From Synechococcus sp. PCC 7335 (GTDB taxonomy: Bacteria; Cyanobacteriota; Cyanobacteriia; Phormidesmidales; Phormidesmidaceae), in NCBI RefSeq assembly GCF_000155595.1, contig NZ_DS989904.1, positions 1,627,175 through 1,691,174 of the forward strand: a stretch of 64,000 bases of DNA, given 5' to 3'. Numbering within the stretch: position 1 is the stretch's first letter; each line of letters begins with the position of its first letter. The notes under the pieces were generated by a model. The model saw only the letters and a list, made by a program, of their open reading frames with translations. It did not search any database and was not told where the DNA came from. The translations under genes were made by a program, and so were the position numbers. Positions 8,252 to 16,768 of the stretch are shown piece by piece.

Positions 8252-8908
8252 ATGAAGAAGCTTGTCGATCTTAGCCATACAGTAGAAGACGGTATGGTCA
8301 CCTACAAAGGACTTCCTGCGCCGATCATTTGCGACTACCTCACGCGTGAAGCCTCTAAAGACTACTACTCAGAAGGTACTACCTTTCATATCGGTAAGCT
8401 TGAGATGGTTGCTAATACAGGCACTTATATAGACTCTCCTTTCCATCGCTACGCAAACGGGAAAGACTTATCAGAGCTTTCGCTGTCTACCATCGCTGAC
8501 TTAGAAGGCATTGTGTTTCGAGTGGACCCCAAGCAAACTAGTCTCGGCCCGGAAATCTTCGGCGATGCCGATATCAAAGGGAAAGCTGTGCTAGTGCATA
8601 CTCGCTGGGCGCAACATTGGAGAACTGACCAATACTTTGAAGATCATCCGCATTTGACGGAGGCAGCAGCGATTTGGCTACGCGATGCGGGTGCTACGCT
8701 AGTCGGCATCGATTCCTATAACATTGACGATACATCGACTGGCGCACGTCCAGCCCATTCTGTTTTATTGGGTGCCGATATTCCGATTGTGGAACACATG
8801 TGCGGATTAGAACAGATTCCTCAGCACGGGTTTAAGTTCAGTGCCGTCCCTGTCAAAGTAAAAAAGTTTGGAACTTTTCCGGTACGAGCCTACGCTGTGG
8901 TTCCCTAG
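8252..8908 (+). CDS. cyclase / kynurenine formamidase-like family protein
   Basis: A 218-residue protein of the metal-dependent cyclase family, which includes kynurenine formamidase. It begins KKLVDLSHTVEDGMVTYKG, the normal N-terminal strand with the DLSH signature. The metal-binding region, usually HxGTHxDxPxH, reads NTGTYIDSPFHRY, so the first His and the His after GT are replaced by Asn and Tyr while the Asp and last His remain. That variant recurs in a subgroup of the family as I remember it, so it need not mean loss of activity, but the reaction cannot be inferred. ATG 8252 is chosen over TTG 8246. The stop overlaps the convergent SpoIID gene by 4 bp. Confidence 0.75.
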   Translation: MKKLVDLSHTVEDGMVTYKGLPAPIICDYLTREASKDYYSEGTTFHIGKLEMVANTGTYIDSPFHRYANGKDLSELSLSTIADLEGIVFRVDPKQTSLGPEIFGDADIKGKAVLVHTRWAQHWRTDQYFEDHPHLTEAAAIWLRDAGATLVGIDSYNIDDTSTGARPAHSVLLGADIPIVEHMCGLEQIPQHGFKFSAVPVKVKKFGTFPVRAYAVVP

Positions 8909-10317
8909 TTCTGGTCTGTTTCGATTCGTCCCAGCGCCGTTCCAGGATAGTAGTGACTCAAAATTTCCTGATAGGAGTATCCTTGTTCTGCCATATCCTT
9001 CGCGCCTAGCTGACTCATCCCACTACCGCTGTGAGCATCGTCCACAATATCTTGAGAGGCAGCATATAGCGATTCAACAATGCCTCCTTGATAACTGATA
9101 AATTCGCCAGCAGTCGCTAAGACAGCGGCCTGAGTCATGCTGTCTTCTCGATCAATACCCTTGTAGGCTTGAAACCGCTCAGTATTGTCTAAATCGAAGT
9201 AGGCTTCGCTAGCAGGATGAATGTTGTGAGTTAGCGCATAGGAACGCGCGGCAACAGACTGCGCCTTGAGTGATTCGATTGCCCAAGAAGAAGACATCTC
9301 GCTGCCGACAACACTGTATAGATAGTCGCCTAAGAGGACGTAGTTGACGGCAATGAGCCCCCGTTCACGCTGGGCGATGAGCACACGACCCCTGTACCAG
9401 CTGCTGCCAATAGCGACATAGCCACCCTCATCAGGGTAGACCCAAAAGGCGCTAGGCATGGTTTCGCCATCCACTACAACACCGCTATCAAGCTCAGCGA
9501 AAGACGCAGTCTCAGGTGTAAGGGTTTTGAGGCGGTTACCATCTAGGTCGGCGATCGTCCCCCCGTGGGAGGTTGCGAAGCCGATGGCGCTAACATCCTT
9601 AGCCAAAGCAACTCGCATCTCTAAGATGCTATCGATGGCTGTACCTGAGAGTGATACGGGCTGAACAGCCGGAGCGGGTGGGGCAGCAGCAGTGACCTTT
9701 TCTACTTTTGGTGCTGGTTCTACTGCTGGCTCTGAGTCACTGGATTCTGCGCCGTTGGATTCGGTAGCAAGCTTGCTAGCTTTACCAGGTGCGTCAGGCA
9801 CTGCGGTGCCAGTTCCTGGGGTCTCAGGCACTGCGACAGGGTTAGATGTAGCCACAGCGCCACTAATGGCCTCTAGCTTCCGGTAAAAAATCTGATGAGT
9901 TAAGAATAGGTCAGCGACACGCTCATTTAATTCTGCGGTTGGATCACCTATTTTTTTAAGAGGAGTCTTCACCGAATCGGACTGTAGCTTGGTCTGTAGT
10001 GTGCTGGGCCAATCCTGGGTAAAGGCGAAGCCAGTTAGGGCAGAGAGAATACCAAAGCCGATAGATATTTTTCTGATAGTGAGCCATCCTAGGAGTTTCG
10101 AGCTATCTAACTGAGAGCTGTCTGACTGGATGCTACCCGGTAGAGACAGAGCAGTTGCTGACTTCGCTTTTGGTCTATCAGATTTTGCTTCGTTAGAGGG
10201 TGAACTGGAAATATCAAAAGCTACCCTGTTGGTTTCGGCAGCTTGAGAAGTCTTGACCGTCGGTTGGCTAGCCTGACGAGGCGTTAGTAAGCGCAATATT
10301 TTTGACTGCTTTAGCAT
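8905..10317 (-). CDS. SpoIID/LytB domain protein, membrane-anchored
   Basis: About 470 residues: a cytoplasmic N-terminus, one membrane helix near residues 80-100 (GWLTIRKISIGFGILSALTGFAF), a Pro/Ala/Ser/Glu-rich linker around 150-215, then a SpoIID-like domain. The domain is identified by AIESLKAQSVAARSYAL, the following segment YFDLDNTERFQAYKG, ATAGEFISYQGGIVESLYAAS, and the end SGSGMSQLGAKDMAEQGYSYQEILSHYYPG. SpoIID proteins are peptidoglycan lytic transglycosylases acting outside the membrane; LytB-type members modulate amidases. ATG at 10317 (MLKQSKIL) is preferred to an in-frame TTG at 10338. In cyanobacteria this probably serves wall remodelling; the exact substrate is inferred from the family. 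Confidence 0.85.
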   Translation of the reverse strand: MLKQSKILRLLTPRQASQPTVKTSQAAETNRVAFDISSSPSNEAKSDRPKAKSATALSLPGSIQSDSSQLDSSKLLGWLTIRKISIGFGILSALTGFAFTQDWPSTLQTKLQSDSVKTPLKKIGDPTAELNERVADLFLTHQIFYRKLEAISGAVATSNPVAVPETPGTGTAVPDAPGKASKLATESNGAESSDSEPAVEPAPKVEKVTAAAPPAPAVQPVSLSGTAIDSILEMRVALAKDVSAIGFATSHGGTIADLDGNRLKTLTPETASFAELDSGVVVDGETMPSAFWVYPDEGGYVAIGSSWYRGRVLIAQRERGLIAVNYVLLGDYLYSVVGSEMSSSWAIESLKAQSVAARSYALTHNIHPASEAYFDLDNTERFQAYKGIDREDSMTQAAVLATAGEFISYQGGIVESLYAASQDIVDDAHSGSGMSQLGAKDMAEQGYSYQEILSHYYPGTALGRIETDQN

Positions 10318-10546
10318 GGTTTCAATATTTCTAGACAAGAAGCCACCCGAAGGATTCGCAATTCACAGTTCATTATGACAAGTCGCCATCGGAAATGTGT
10401 TGGCAAAGGCTTGACGTTGCCAGATAATGACCAAATACTCACGTTGGGCCATACTATTGGTGAAATCTTAATCTTTATCTAAGTGATTTAGCAGCCTGCT
10501 GGTAGACAGTCTAGGCATCTGGCACAGAGTAAACAAGTATCTTTTG

Positions 10547-11428
10547 ATGAGCGAAAACTCCCTATCGGTTCAATTCAACAGTTCGAATAGCAGTTCACAA
10601 GACGGTTTAGGCTCCCATCGTTTAGTGTTGGTGGCCGGTGCGACTGGTGGAGTGGGTCAGCTAAGCGTTGCTAAGTTGATTGCAGAGGGCTATCGAGTTC
10701 GGGTATTGACTCGCACTGCGACTAAGGCTGAGAGTATGTTTGCTGGAAACGTTGAGATCGCGGTAGGTGATATTCGACAACCTTCAACCTTGCCGCCTGC
10801 GACAGAAGGCATTACGCATTTAATTTGTGCGACTGGGACAACGGCTCTGCCCTCTGCTCGGTGGGATTTTCAAATGGACTTTGGAAGTAATCCATTAGAG
10901 CAGGTAACAAACTGGGCCAGAGTCTATCTGGACGAAGACTTCCGCAATGCTCATGCTCGTAATACGCCCGAGGCGGTAGATGCCATTGGTGTGAGTAACC
11001 TAGTACAGGCAGCCCCTGAAGACCTACAGCGGTTCGTTTTTGTTTCTTCTTGCGGCGTAGCTAGAAAAGATCAGTTTCCATACACTATCTTGAATGCCTA
11101 TGGCGTACTAGATGCTAAGGGCAAAGGTGAAACGGCGATTTTGCGCTCCGGCCTGCCCTACACGATCATTCGTCCTGGTCAGCTGACAGATGGCCCCTAC
11201 ACCTCTAGAGATTTCAATTCACTGGTGCAGGCGAGTACGGATAGCAAGCTAGGTGTCGTCATGGAAACGGGCGATACACTCAATGGGCAGACTAGCCGGA
11301 TTGACGTGGCAGCGGCTTGTGTCGCGTGCTTGGAGATTGAAGCCGCAAAGAACAAGGCCGTTGAGATGATCTCTAAGGGCGATCGCCCCTCACAAATCGA
11401 CTGGGCTACGCTATTTGCTACTGCGTAA
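10547..11428 (+). CDS. NAD(P)-binding atypical short-chain dehydrogenase (NmrA/Ycf39-like)
   Basis: A 293-residue Rossmann-fold protein. After a Ser/Asn-rich leader of about 25 residues comes the nucleotide-binding motif VLVAGATGGVGQ, then VRVLTRTATKAE (basic residues that would favour NADP). FVSSCGVARKDQFPYTILNAYGVLDAKGKGE contains the SS...Y...K pattern of the SDR active-site region. LPYTIIRPGQLTDGPY is typical of the NmrA-like / SDR_a5 group. The plant and algal relatives act in thylakoid assembly or pigment metabolism, but this protein's substrate is unknown. ATG 10547 is preceded directly by an in-frame TTG. Confidence 0.85.
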   Translation: MSENSLSVQFNSSNSSSQDGLGSHRLVLVAGATGGVGQLSVAKLIAEGYRVRVLTRTATKAESMFAGNVEIAVGDIRQPSTLPPATEGITHLICATGTTALPSARWDFQMDFGSNPLEQVTNWARVYLDEDFRNAHARNTPEAVDAIGVSNLVQAAPEDLQRFVFVSSCGVARKDQFPYTILNAYGVLDAKGKGETAILRSGLPYTIIRPGQLTDGPYTSRDFNSLVQASTDSKLGVVMETGDTLNGQTSRIDVAAACVACLEIEAAKNKAVEMISKGDRPSQIDWATLFATA

Positions 11429-11553
11429 TATCCTGATATAGGAAGGGCATGAAGCATAGCAGCTATCGGTTACTGACACGGATCATTGTCGTACTTCTCA
11501 GCTATCAACCTAGCACTACAGACAGCACTACAGGCAAAAGCGCTTGCCGACTT

Positions 11554-11634
11554 CTAGACTAAGAAATTAACAGCTAGCCAAAGCGCCAGCAGTGAACCAA
11601 ATACGCCTAGCCAAAGCTTAAATCGAATATCCAT
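11554..11634 (-). CDS. possible 26-residue single-span membrane peptide
   Basis: An ATG-to-TAG frame whose product starts MDIRFKLWLG and is otherwise one hydrophobic helix (GSLLALWLAVNFLV). An AAGG a few bases before ATG could serve as ribosome binding site. I do not recognise it as any known small photosystem or cytochrome subunit. It lies between an SDR gene and an ABC exporter gene, and is supported only by its composition. Confidence 0.3.
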   Translation of the reverse strand: MDIRFKLWLGVFGSLLALWLAVNFLV

Positions 11635-11723
11635 TACGCCTTACAAAGAATGAAGTTACTTTCGTTATCCTATCGAGAAACCGTTCCTTTTTGAGCCATA
11701 CATACCGAAATCCTATGAGCGGC

Positions 11724-13598
11724 TTACACGGTGGTATAGCTTTCGGCCTGCAGTCGAAACATCTCCTCGTAGCGTCCTTGCTTCTTCATGAGCTGTTCGT
11801 GGGTACCTGTTTCAATGATCTCGCCTTTTTCTAAAACGACAATCCGATCGGCCATGCGAACGGTGGAAAAGCGGTGACTGACCAGAAAGGTCATTTTGCC
11901 TCTCGTGAGCTGACGAAAGCGCTCGAAAAGATCGTGTTCGGCGATCGCATCTACAGCAGCCGTCGGCTCATCTAAGATCAGTACCTGCGCCTGCGACATA
12001 AACGCCCGTGCCAGTCCAATCTTCTGCCACTGACCGCCTGAAAGATCGACGCCCCCGGTAAACATTTTGCCCAGCACGGTATCGTATCCATGAGCCAACT
12101 CGTTGATCACCGGGTCGGCCCCGGCTTCATTCGCTGCTCGAAAGACTTGCTGTGAGTTGTCTCTATTGGGTAAATCGCCAAAGCCGATGTTGTCTTGAGC
12201 AGAGAGTGCGTAGCGAGCGAAGTCTTGAAAGAGAACGCCGATGTTACGACGCAGATCGCTAAGTCTGAAGGCACTCAGCGGAATATCGTCTAAAGTAATC
12301 AATCCTCGATCGATGTCGTACAGCCGAGTTAGAAGCTTGAGCAAAGTTGTTTTTCCCGATCCGTTTAGGCCGACTAGGGCAATGCACTCAGTCGGAGCGA
12401 CGGTAAGCGAGATATCTTTTAGCGTAGGCTGTTCGCTACCAGGGTAAGTAAAGTAAACGTCTTGTAGAACAAGACCCTCTTTGAGCGGTGTTGGGAAAGA
12501 CTTGGGCTTTCGGGGGCTAGTCACTTGGGGAGCAAGATCTAGGAATTCAAAGTACTGAGAGACATAGAGATTAAATTCGTAGAGGGTAGCAATGGCGGTA
12601 AGAATGCCTTGGGTTGCAGATTGGGCCTGCTGAAAGGTGCCTGCATAGAGAGCCAGATCGCCAATGGTGACTAGGCCGCGAATGGCTTCCCAAAGAACTA
12701 GGGCATAGGCGCTGTAGAAGGCGATCGCTGCCACCATTTCGATGCTGACCTGGGCTAGAGACTGCCGTCGCGCGATGACCTGAGACTCACGATTAAACTC
12801 ATCGCGAATGCTGTGGTATTGCTCCACAAGATGATTGCCCAAGTTGAACAGCCTGACTTCTTTGACATATTTGGGCTCCGTTAGAACAGCGCCAAAGTAG
12901 TCGGCCAACCTACGACTAGGCGTTTGCCTTCTGGTCATCCAAAAGCGGCGCTCGGAGAAGCGAACGCTTACCCAAAAAGTCGGTAATGCGCTGAGCAACA
13001 AAAGCACAAAAACCAAAGAATTAAACCGCAAGAGCAGCGCCAGCAATCCGACTAACCGAGTCACCTGACCCAACAACGTTAGCGATAGGCGCAGAACCCG
13101 CATGGGATAACTGCTGCCACTCTGCTGGGCACGGTTGAGAATATCGTGGAATTCTGATGATTCGTAATGGGCCAGATCTAGGCGAGTAGCCTGCTCTAAC
13201 ATCTTTGTATTGGCATAGAGCAAGAAGCGATCGCTCATCACCTGAGTCGTATAGCTATCGAGCTGTTGCAAGATAGCCTGCAAGACCAACAGGCTAAATC
13301 CTGCGCCGACTAGTGGCAAGAGCGCCTGCACCATCACCCCTACCGCCACACCTGCCTCAACTAAGATCACGACTTGATCGACGATTAGCTTGCTGATGTA
13401 TATTTGCGCGGCTGGTAGTAGCGAACTGGTTAAGGTCAGCACCACGCTGATCAAAAGAAAGAGGGGAGTTGCAGACCATACCAACCGGAACAGCCGGGGC
13501 ATGTTTTTGAAAATGGCGATCGAACTGGAGAGCTTTTGGGCGATCGCACTAATTTTTGAGTTTGTTGTCAAATAGCGAAGAATATGAGTGAAAGTCAT
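11724..13598 (-). CDS. ABC exporter, fused permease and ATPase
   Basis: A 624-residue half-transporter: six membrane helices in residues ~35-340, then the nucleotide-binding domain. The ATPase has Walker A (GLNGSGKTT), the Q-loop (VLFQDF), the signature LSGGQWQK with the following IGLARAFM, Walker B (VLILDEPTAAVD) and the H-loop (VSHRFSTV). It would act as a homodimer or with a partner to export a lipid, peptide or drug across the inner membrane; the substrate cannot be told. A Shine-Dalgarno GGAG lies a few bases before ATG 13598. It is transcribed alone. Confidence 0.9.
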   Translation of the reverse strand: MTFTHILRYLTTNSKISAIAQKLSSSIAIFKNMPRLFRLVWSATPLFLLISVVLTLTSSLLPAAQIYISKLIVDQVVILVEAGVAVGVMVQALLPLVGAGFSLLVLQAILQQLDSYTTQVMSDRFLLYANTKMLEQATRLDLAHYESSEFHDILNRAQQSGSSYPMRVLRLSLTLLGQVTRLVGLLALLLRFNSLVFVLLLLSALPTFWVSVRFSERRFWMTRRQTPSRRLADYFGAVLTEPKYVKEVRLFNLGNHLVEQYHSIRDEFNRESQVIARRQSLAQVSIEMVAAIAFYSAYALVLWEAIRGLVTIGDLALYAGTFQQAQSATQGILTAIATLYEFNLYVSQYFEFLDLAPQVTSPRKPKSFPTPLKEGLVLQDVYFTYPGSEQPTLKDISLTVAPTECIALVGLNGSGKTTLLKLLTRLYDIDRGLITLDDIPLSAFRLSDLRRNIGVLFQDFARYALSAQDNIGFGDLPNRDNSQQVFRAANEAGADPVINELAHGYDTVLGKMFTGGVDLSGGQWQKIGLARAFMSQAQVLILDEPTAAVDAIAEHDLFERFRQLTRGKMTFLVSHRFSTVRMADRIVVLEKGEIIETGTHEQLMKKQGRYEEMFRLQAESYTTV

Positions 13599-13654
13599 TT
13601 CTCCATCGTAGCGAATCCTCCAGCCTCAGTAGAATAGTAGAATAGGAAAAAGCT

Positions 13655-14243
13655 ATGACAGGCACAAGCTCTATGGTCCCAGCTTCTGCACCACCCTTAA
13701 CCCTAGATGTATTTCTGCAGCTACCTGAGACTCAGCCCGCCAGTGAATACATCAACCACCGAGCAACCCAAAAAGCAATGCCGCAAGGAGAGCACAGTCT
13801 ACTACAGGTTGCGCTTTGCAAAGTCATTTTGCAAAGTCATTGATCAAGCAGCAGAACCTCAGCGCATCGCTAAAGCCTTTTCGGAATTACGTTGCGTGTT
13901 TGGCGGTGCAGCAATTGTGCCCGATGTATCTATCTTTCGTTGGGAGCGAATTCCACGCACCTCATCAGGACGAATTGCAAATCGGTTTGAAAGCCCTCCA
14001 GACTGGGCGATCGAAATTCTATCGCCAGATCAAGCTCAAACCAGACCCTTAGAGAAGCTTTTACACTGCGTAGAACACGGCACGGAATTAGGATGGCTGA
14101 TAGACCCAGAAGCAGAGAGTATATTGACCCTTTCTTCTGAGTCACAGATAAAGTTGTTTCGAGAAACGCAGGCTCTACCCGTTTTGATGGGTTTAGACCT
14201 GGTGCTTTCTGTCAATGACGTGTTTAGCTGGCTGCACTTATAG
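13655..14243 (+). pseudogene. Uma2 family (DUF820) endonuclease, frameshifted
   Basis: Two adjacent frames give one Uma2-type protein. Frame one (from ATG 13655) encodes LTLDVFLQLPETQPASEYI...AMPQGEHSLLQ...LCKVI, then runs to a stop at 13841-13843. The shifted frame continues with DQAAEPQRIAKAFSELRCVFGG, the catalytic-region IVPDVSIFRW, PPDWAIEILSPDQ and LGWLIDPE, through to the normal C-terminus WLHL. The break coincides with a 13-bp tandem duplication (13814-13839), which shifts the frame; removing one copy restores LCKVIDQAAEPQ. Uma2 proteins are PD-(D/E)XK-like nucleases, abundant in cyanobacteria and often decayed. The conserved remainder suggests the mutation is recent. Confidence 0.85.
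13814..13839. repeat. 13-bp tandem duplication causing frameshift
   Basis: TTTGCAAAGTCAT is present twice in direct succession (13814-13826 and 13827-13839) with no mismatch. Its length is not a multiple of three, and it sits exactly where the Uma2 reading frame changes. Confidence 0.95.
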
Positions 14244-14541
14244 CAATCTGTGCTAAACGAATGTCTGTACTCGTAAGGTTTCCCGGAAAAGGAAGCACCT
14301 GAACGCAAGCTGCAAGCTGTTTGCTCAACAGAGCTTCAGCTAGATTCGTGGCCGCGTTATCGCTACTTACTGTCGTAATTACAACTGAATATTGACTAGA
14401 TATTTCTTTCTAATACCAGATAAGTTCTTATAGAACAGAATTTTACAGGAATAGCTAAAGCAAGCTTTATAGCCATTCTCAATGTTCAAATATGAGAAAG
14501 TACTAGCAGCAGCGTTACCTAATTACGCTTAATGAATACAA
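14244..14541. other. intergenic region, no gene seen
   Basis: Nothing coding can be supported here. The AT-rich part near 14390-14520 probably holds the promoter of the methyltransferase gene. Confidence 0.4.
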
Positions 14542-15315
14542 ATGCTCAATTCAACCAAGCGCTTTTCTAGTCGCGTAGAGAACTACGTCAACTATCGACC
14601 CCGGTATCCTGCAGAAGTGCTGAATACCCTGCAACAAGAATGTGGTTTGACCGCTGCATCGGTGATAGCTGATGTGGGCTCTGGTACAGGGTTCCTTAGC
14701 GAACTGTTTATAGCCAATGGCAATTCTGTATTTGCAATCGAGCCAAATTTGGAGATGCGGACCGCCGGGGAACAGTATCTTGGCAACAATCCAAAGTTTA
14801 CAAGTATCGATGGCACTGCGGAAAATACAACACTAGCTAACCAGAGTGTTGATTTCGTCGTAGCAGGACAGGCGTTTCATTGGTTTGAGCGCTCGCAGTC
14901 CATGGGCGAGTTTGCTCGAATACTAAAGTCTACTGGCTGGGTGATGTTGGTCTGGAACGAGCGCGATACCAGCTCTACCCCTTTTTTAGTTGCTTACGAG
15001 CAGCTATTGAAGACGTATTCACTTGACTATGGACAGGTGAATCACAAACGTATAGACAGAGCTGTTCTATCCGACTGTTTTAGTCCGTCTGAGATCTATG
15101 AAAAGAGAGCTAGCTATACTCAAACTTTCGACTATGAAGGAATAAAAGGCAGAATGCTGTCGTCTTCTTATGTACCTGAGATCGGCCAGCGTAACCATGA
15201 GGAGATGGTTGCTAGGCTCAATGAAATATTTCGAGAGCATAGTGTGAGCGATCGCATCCATTTCAAGTACACCACCCGCATGTTCTACGGACAAATCAGC
15301 CCTTCTACACTGTAA
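14542..15315 (+). CDS. class I SAM-dependent methyltransferase
   Basis: A 257-residue protein. The start FSSRVENYVNYRPRYP is the typical opening of the UbiE/TrmR-like methyltransferase_11 group. Motif I, which binds SAM, is VIADVGSGTGFLSE, followed by VFAIEPN (acidic end of strand 2), FVVAGQAFHWF (motif II region) and the FARILKSTGWVMLVWNE post-motif. The product and substrate are unknown. It ends 123 bp before chlF on the same strand, but its sequence gives no link to chlorophyll chemistry, and I see it as the left neighbour of the far-red block rather than part of it. Confidence 0.85.
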   Translation: MLNSTKRFSSRVENYVNYRPRYPAEVLNTLQQECGLTAASVIADVGSGTGFLSELFIANGNSVFAIEPNLEMRTAGEQYLGNNPKFTSIDGTAENTTLANQSVDFVVAGQAFHWFERSQSMGEFARILKSTGWVMLVWNERDTSSTPFLVAYEQLLKTYSLDYGQVNHKRIDRAVLSDCFSPSEIYEKRASYTQTFDYEGIKGRMLSSSYVPEIGQRNHEEMVARLNEIFREHSVSDRIHFKYTTRMFYGQISPSTL

Positions 15316-15438
15316 CTTTTTACGAAGGGAAGCAGCGTCTCCATTAGTTCTCCACTTTCCCTTTTTACTCTTGATGGCATCAATCGGGATAGGTTGATCG
15401 ACCGTTTAGCGTCCTCAGGAAGATGAGGGAAAAATGAG

Positions 15439-16698
15439 ATGATACAAACTGGCTTTGGTAGAACAAGCGCCTTGGAGGGATTTGAACAGCCGTTCGATCC
15501 AGCCCAGGCGATCGATCTCGAAAGTCCTTTAACAAGTACCGATACTAGCGTTGAAAACACTACCAGAAATGCCGGAGCGCTCTGGCCCTCTTCTCAGCCA
15601 CTATCCCCCTGGGAGCGCTTTTGTCGGTGGGTAACAAGTACTGAAAATCGAATCTATATCGGTTGGTTCGGGATGTTGGCTATTCCAACCTTAGCCACGG
15701 CGGCCATTGTCTTTGTGCTAGCAATCATTGCTGCGCCTGCTGTCGATATGGATGGAACCGGACGAATGGTTTCGGGCTCTCTGCTCGATGGCAACAATCT
15801 GATTACGGCAGCGGTTGTCCCTACATCCGCTGCAATTGGTCTTCACTTCTATCCGATTTGGGAAGCGGCTTCTTTAGATGAGTGGCTGATCAACGGTGGG
15901 CCCTATCAGCTCATTGTCTTGCATTTCATCATTGGCATTATCAGCTACCAAGACAGAGAGTGGGAGTTGAGCTACCGCCTTAAGATGCGCCCTTGGATTT
16001 CGCTAGCGTTTACTGCCCCTGTTGCCGCATCTGTTTCGGTTCTATTGGTTTATCCCGTAGGACAAGGAGGGTTTGCGTCGGGAATGCCGCTTGGCATCTC
16101 AGGCACGTTCACTTTTATGATGCAGTTTCAAGCTGATCACAATATTTTGGCTAGTCCACTGCATCAGATGGGTGTGATTGGGGTTTTGGGCGGCGCATTG
16201 CTGTGCGCGGTTCACGGCTCTTTGGTGACTTCAACCGTATGTCGCGCTCCGGCCCAAACGATGGCCCTAACGACGACTAAAACAGGGACTGACAGACAAA
16301 AGCCGAAGAAAGCTAAAACATACAGTTTTGAACATGCTCAGGCCTATCAGCAGACTCTGCTTTGGCGAGGGGCGAAATTCAATAGCTCAAGAGCCGTTCA
16401 TTTTTGTTTGGCGGCCTTGCCAGTGGCAGGCATCTGGTCGGCAGCAATCGGTGTGGATCTAGCTGCATTTGATTTCGATCGGCTTTCTTTTGAGTTGCCC
16501 TCGCATATCTCAGTTAGGAAGACTGTTGTCCCTACTTGGTCTGATGTGGTGAATCAAGCGAATCTTGGTATTCACACTGTGGGTGAAAAGACACCGCCTA
16601 AGTTTTCTGAGTCTGGGTTCCCTGAGTTCAAGCTTTCTGAGTTCGTCGAGCCAATCGCTGAAGATTCCGCTTCGACTTTGCTTAGTCCCCATTCCTGA
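15439..16698 (+). CDS. chlF: chlorophyll f synthase (super-rogue PsbA, PsbA4)
   Basis: A 419-residue divergent D1 paralog (normal D1 is about 360). The signature Gln171-Asp172 (YQDREWEL, where D1 has YMGREWEL) is the QD motif tied to chlorophyll f synthesis. Retained are the helix-B His162, the TyrZ equivalent Tyr205, His234 next to it, the special-pair ligand His242 and the non-heme iron ligands His259 and His321. Manganese-cluster ligands are gone: D170 is Ser214, E189 is Asp233, H332 is Gly and the D342/A344 tail is absent. There is an N-terminal extension of about 50 residues and a longer, basic D-E loop. The enzyme oxidises chlorophyll a to f in light. ATG 15439 has GAGGGA upstream. It leads the far-red PSI operon. 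Confidence 0.95.
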   Translation: MIQTGFGRTSALEGFEQPFDPAQAIDLESPLTSTDTSVENTTRNAGALWPSSQPLSPWERFCRWVTSTENRIYIGWFGMLAIPTLATAAIVFVLAIIAAPAVDMDGTGRMVSGSLLDGNNLITAAVVPTSAAIGLHFYPIWEAASLDEWLINGGPYQLIVLHFIIGIISYQDREWELSYRLKMRPWISLAFTAPVAASVSVLLVYPVGQGGFASGMPLGISGTFTFMMQFQADHNILASPLHQMGVIGVLGGALLCAVHGSLVTSTVCRAPAQTMALTTTKTGTDRQKPKKAKTYSFEHAQAYQQTLLWRGAKFNSSRAVHFCLAALPVAGIWSAAIGVDLAAFDFDRLSFELPSHISVRKTVVPTWSDVVNQANLGIHTVGEKTPPKFSESGFPEFKLSEFVEPIAEDSASTLLSPHS

Positions 16699-16768
16699 CT
16701 TCGACTCTGCTCAGTCTTTGGTAATTGGTCTTCGATAAGTTTGTTTATTTTCGAAAAGGAGAGTTCTC

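Noticed and set aside
15439-16698. Ordinary PsbA (D1) of photosystem II
   Set aside because: Manganese ligands are missing and the QD motif is present, which fits ChlF and not a water-oxidising D1.
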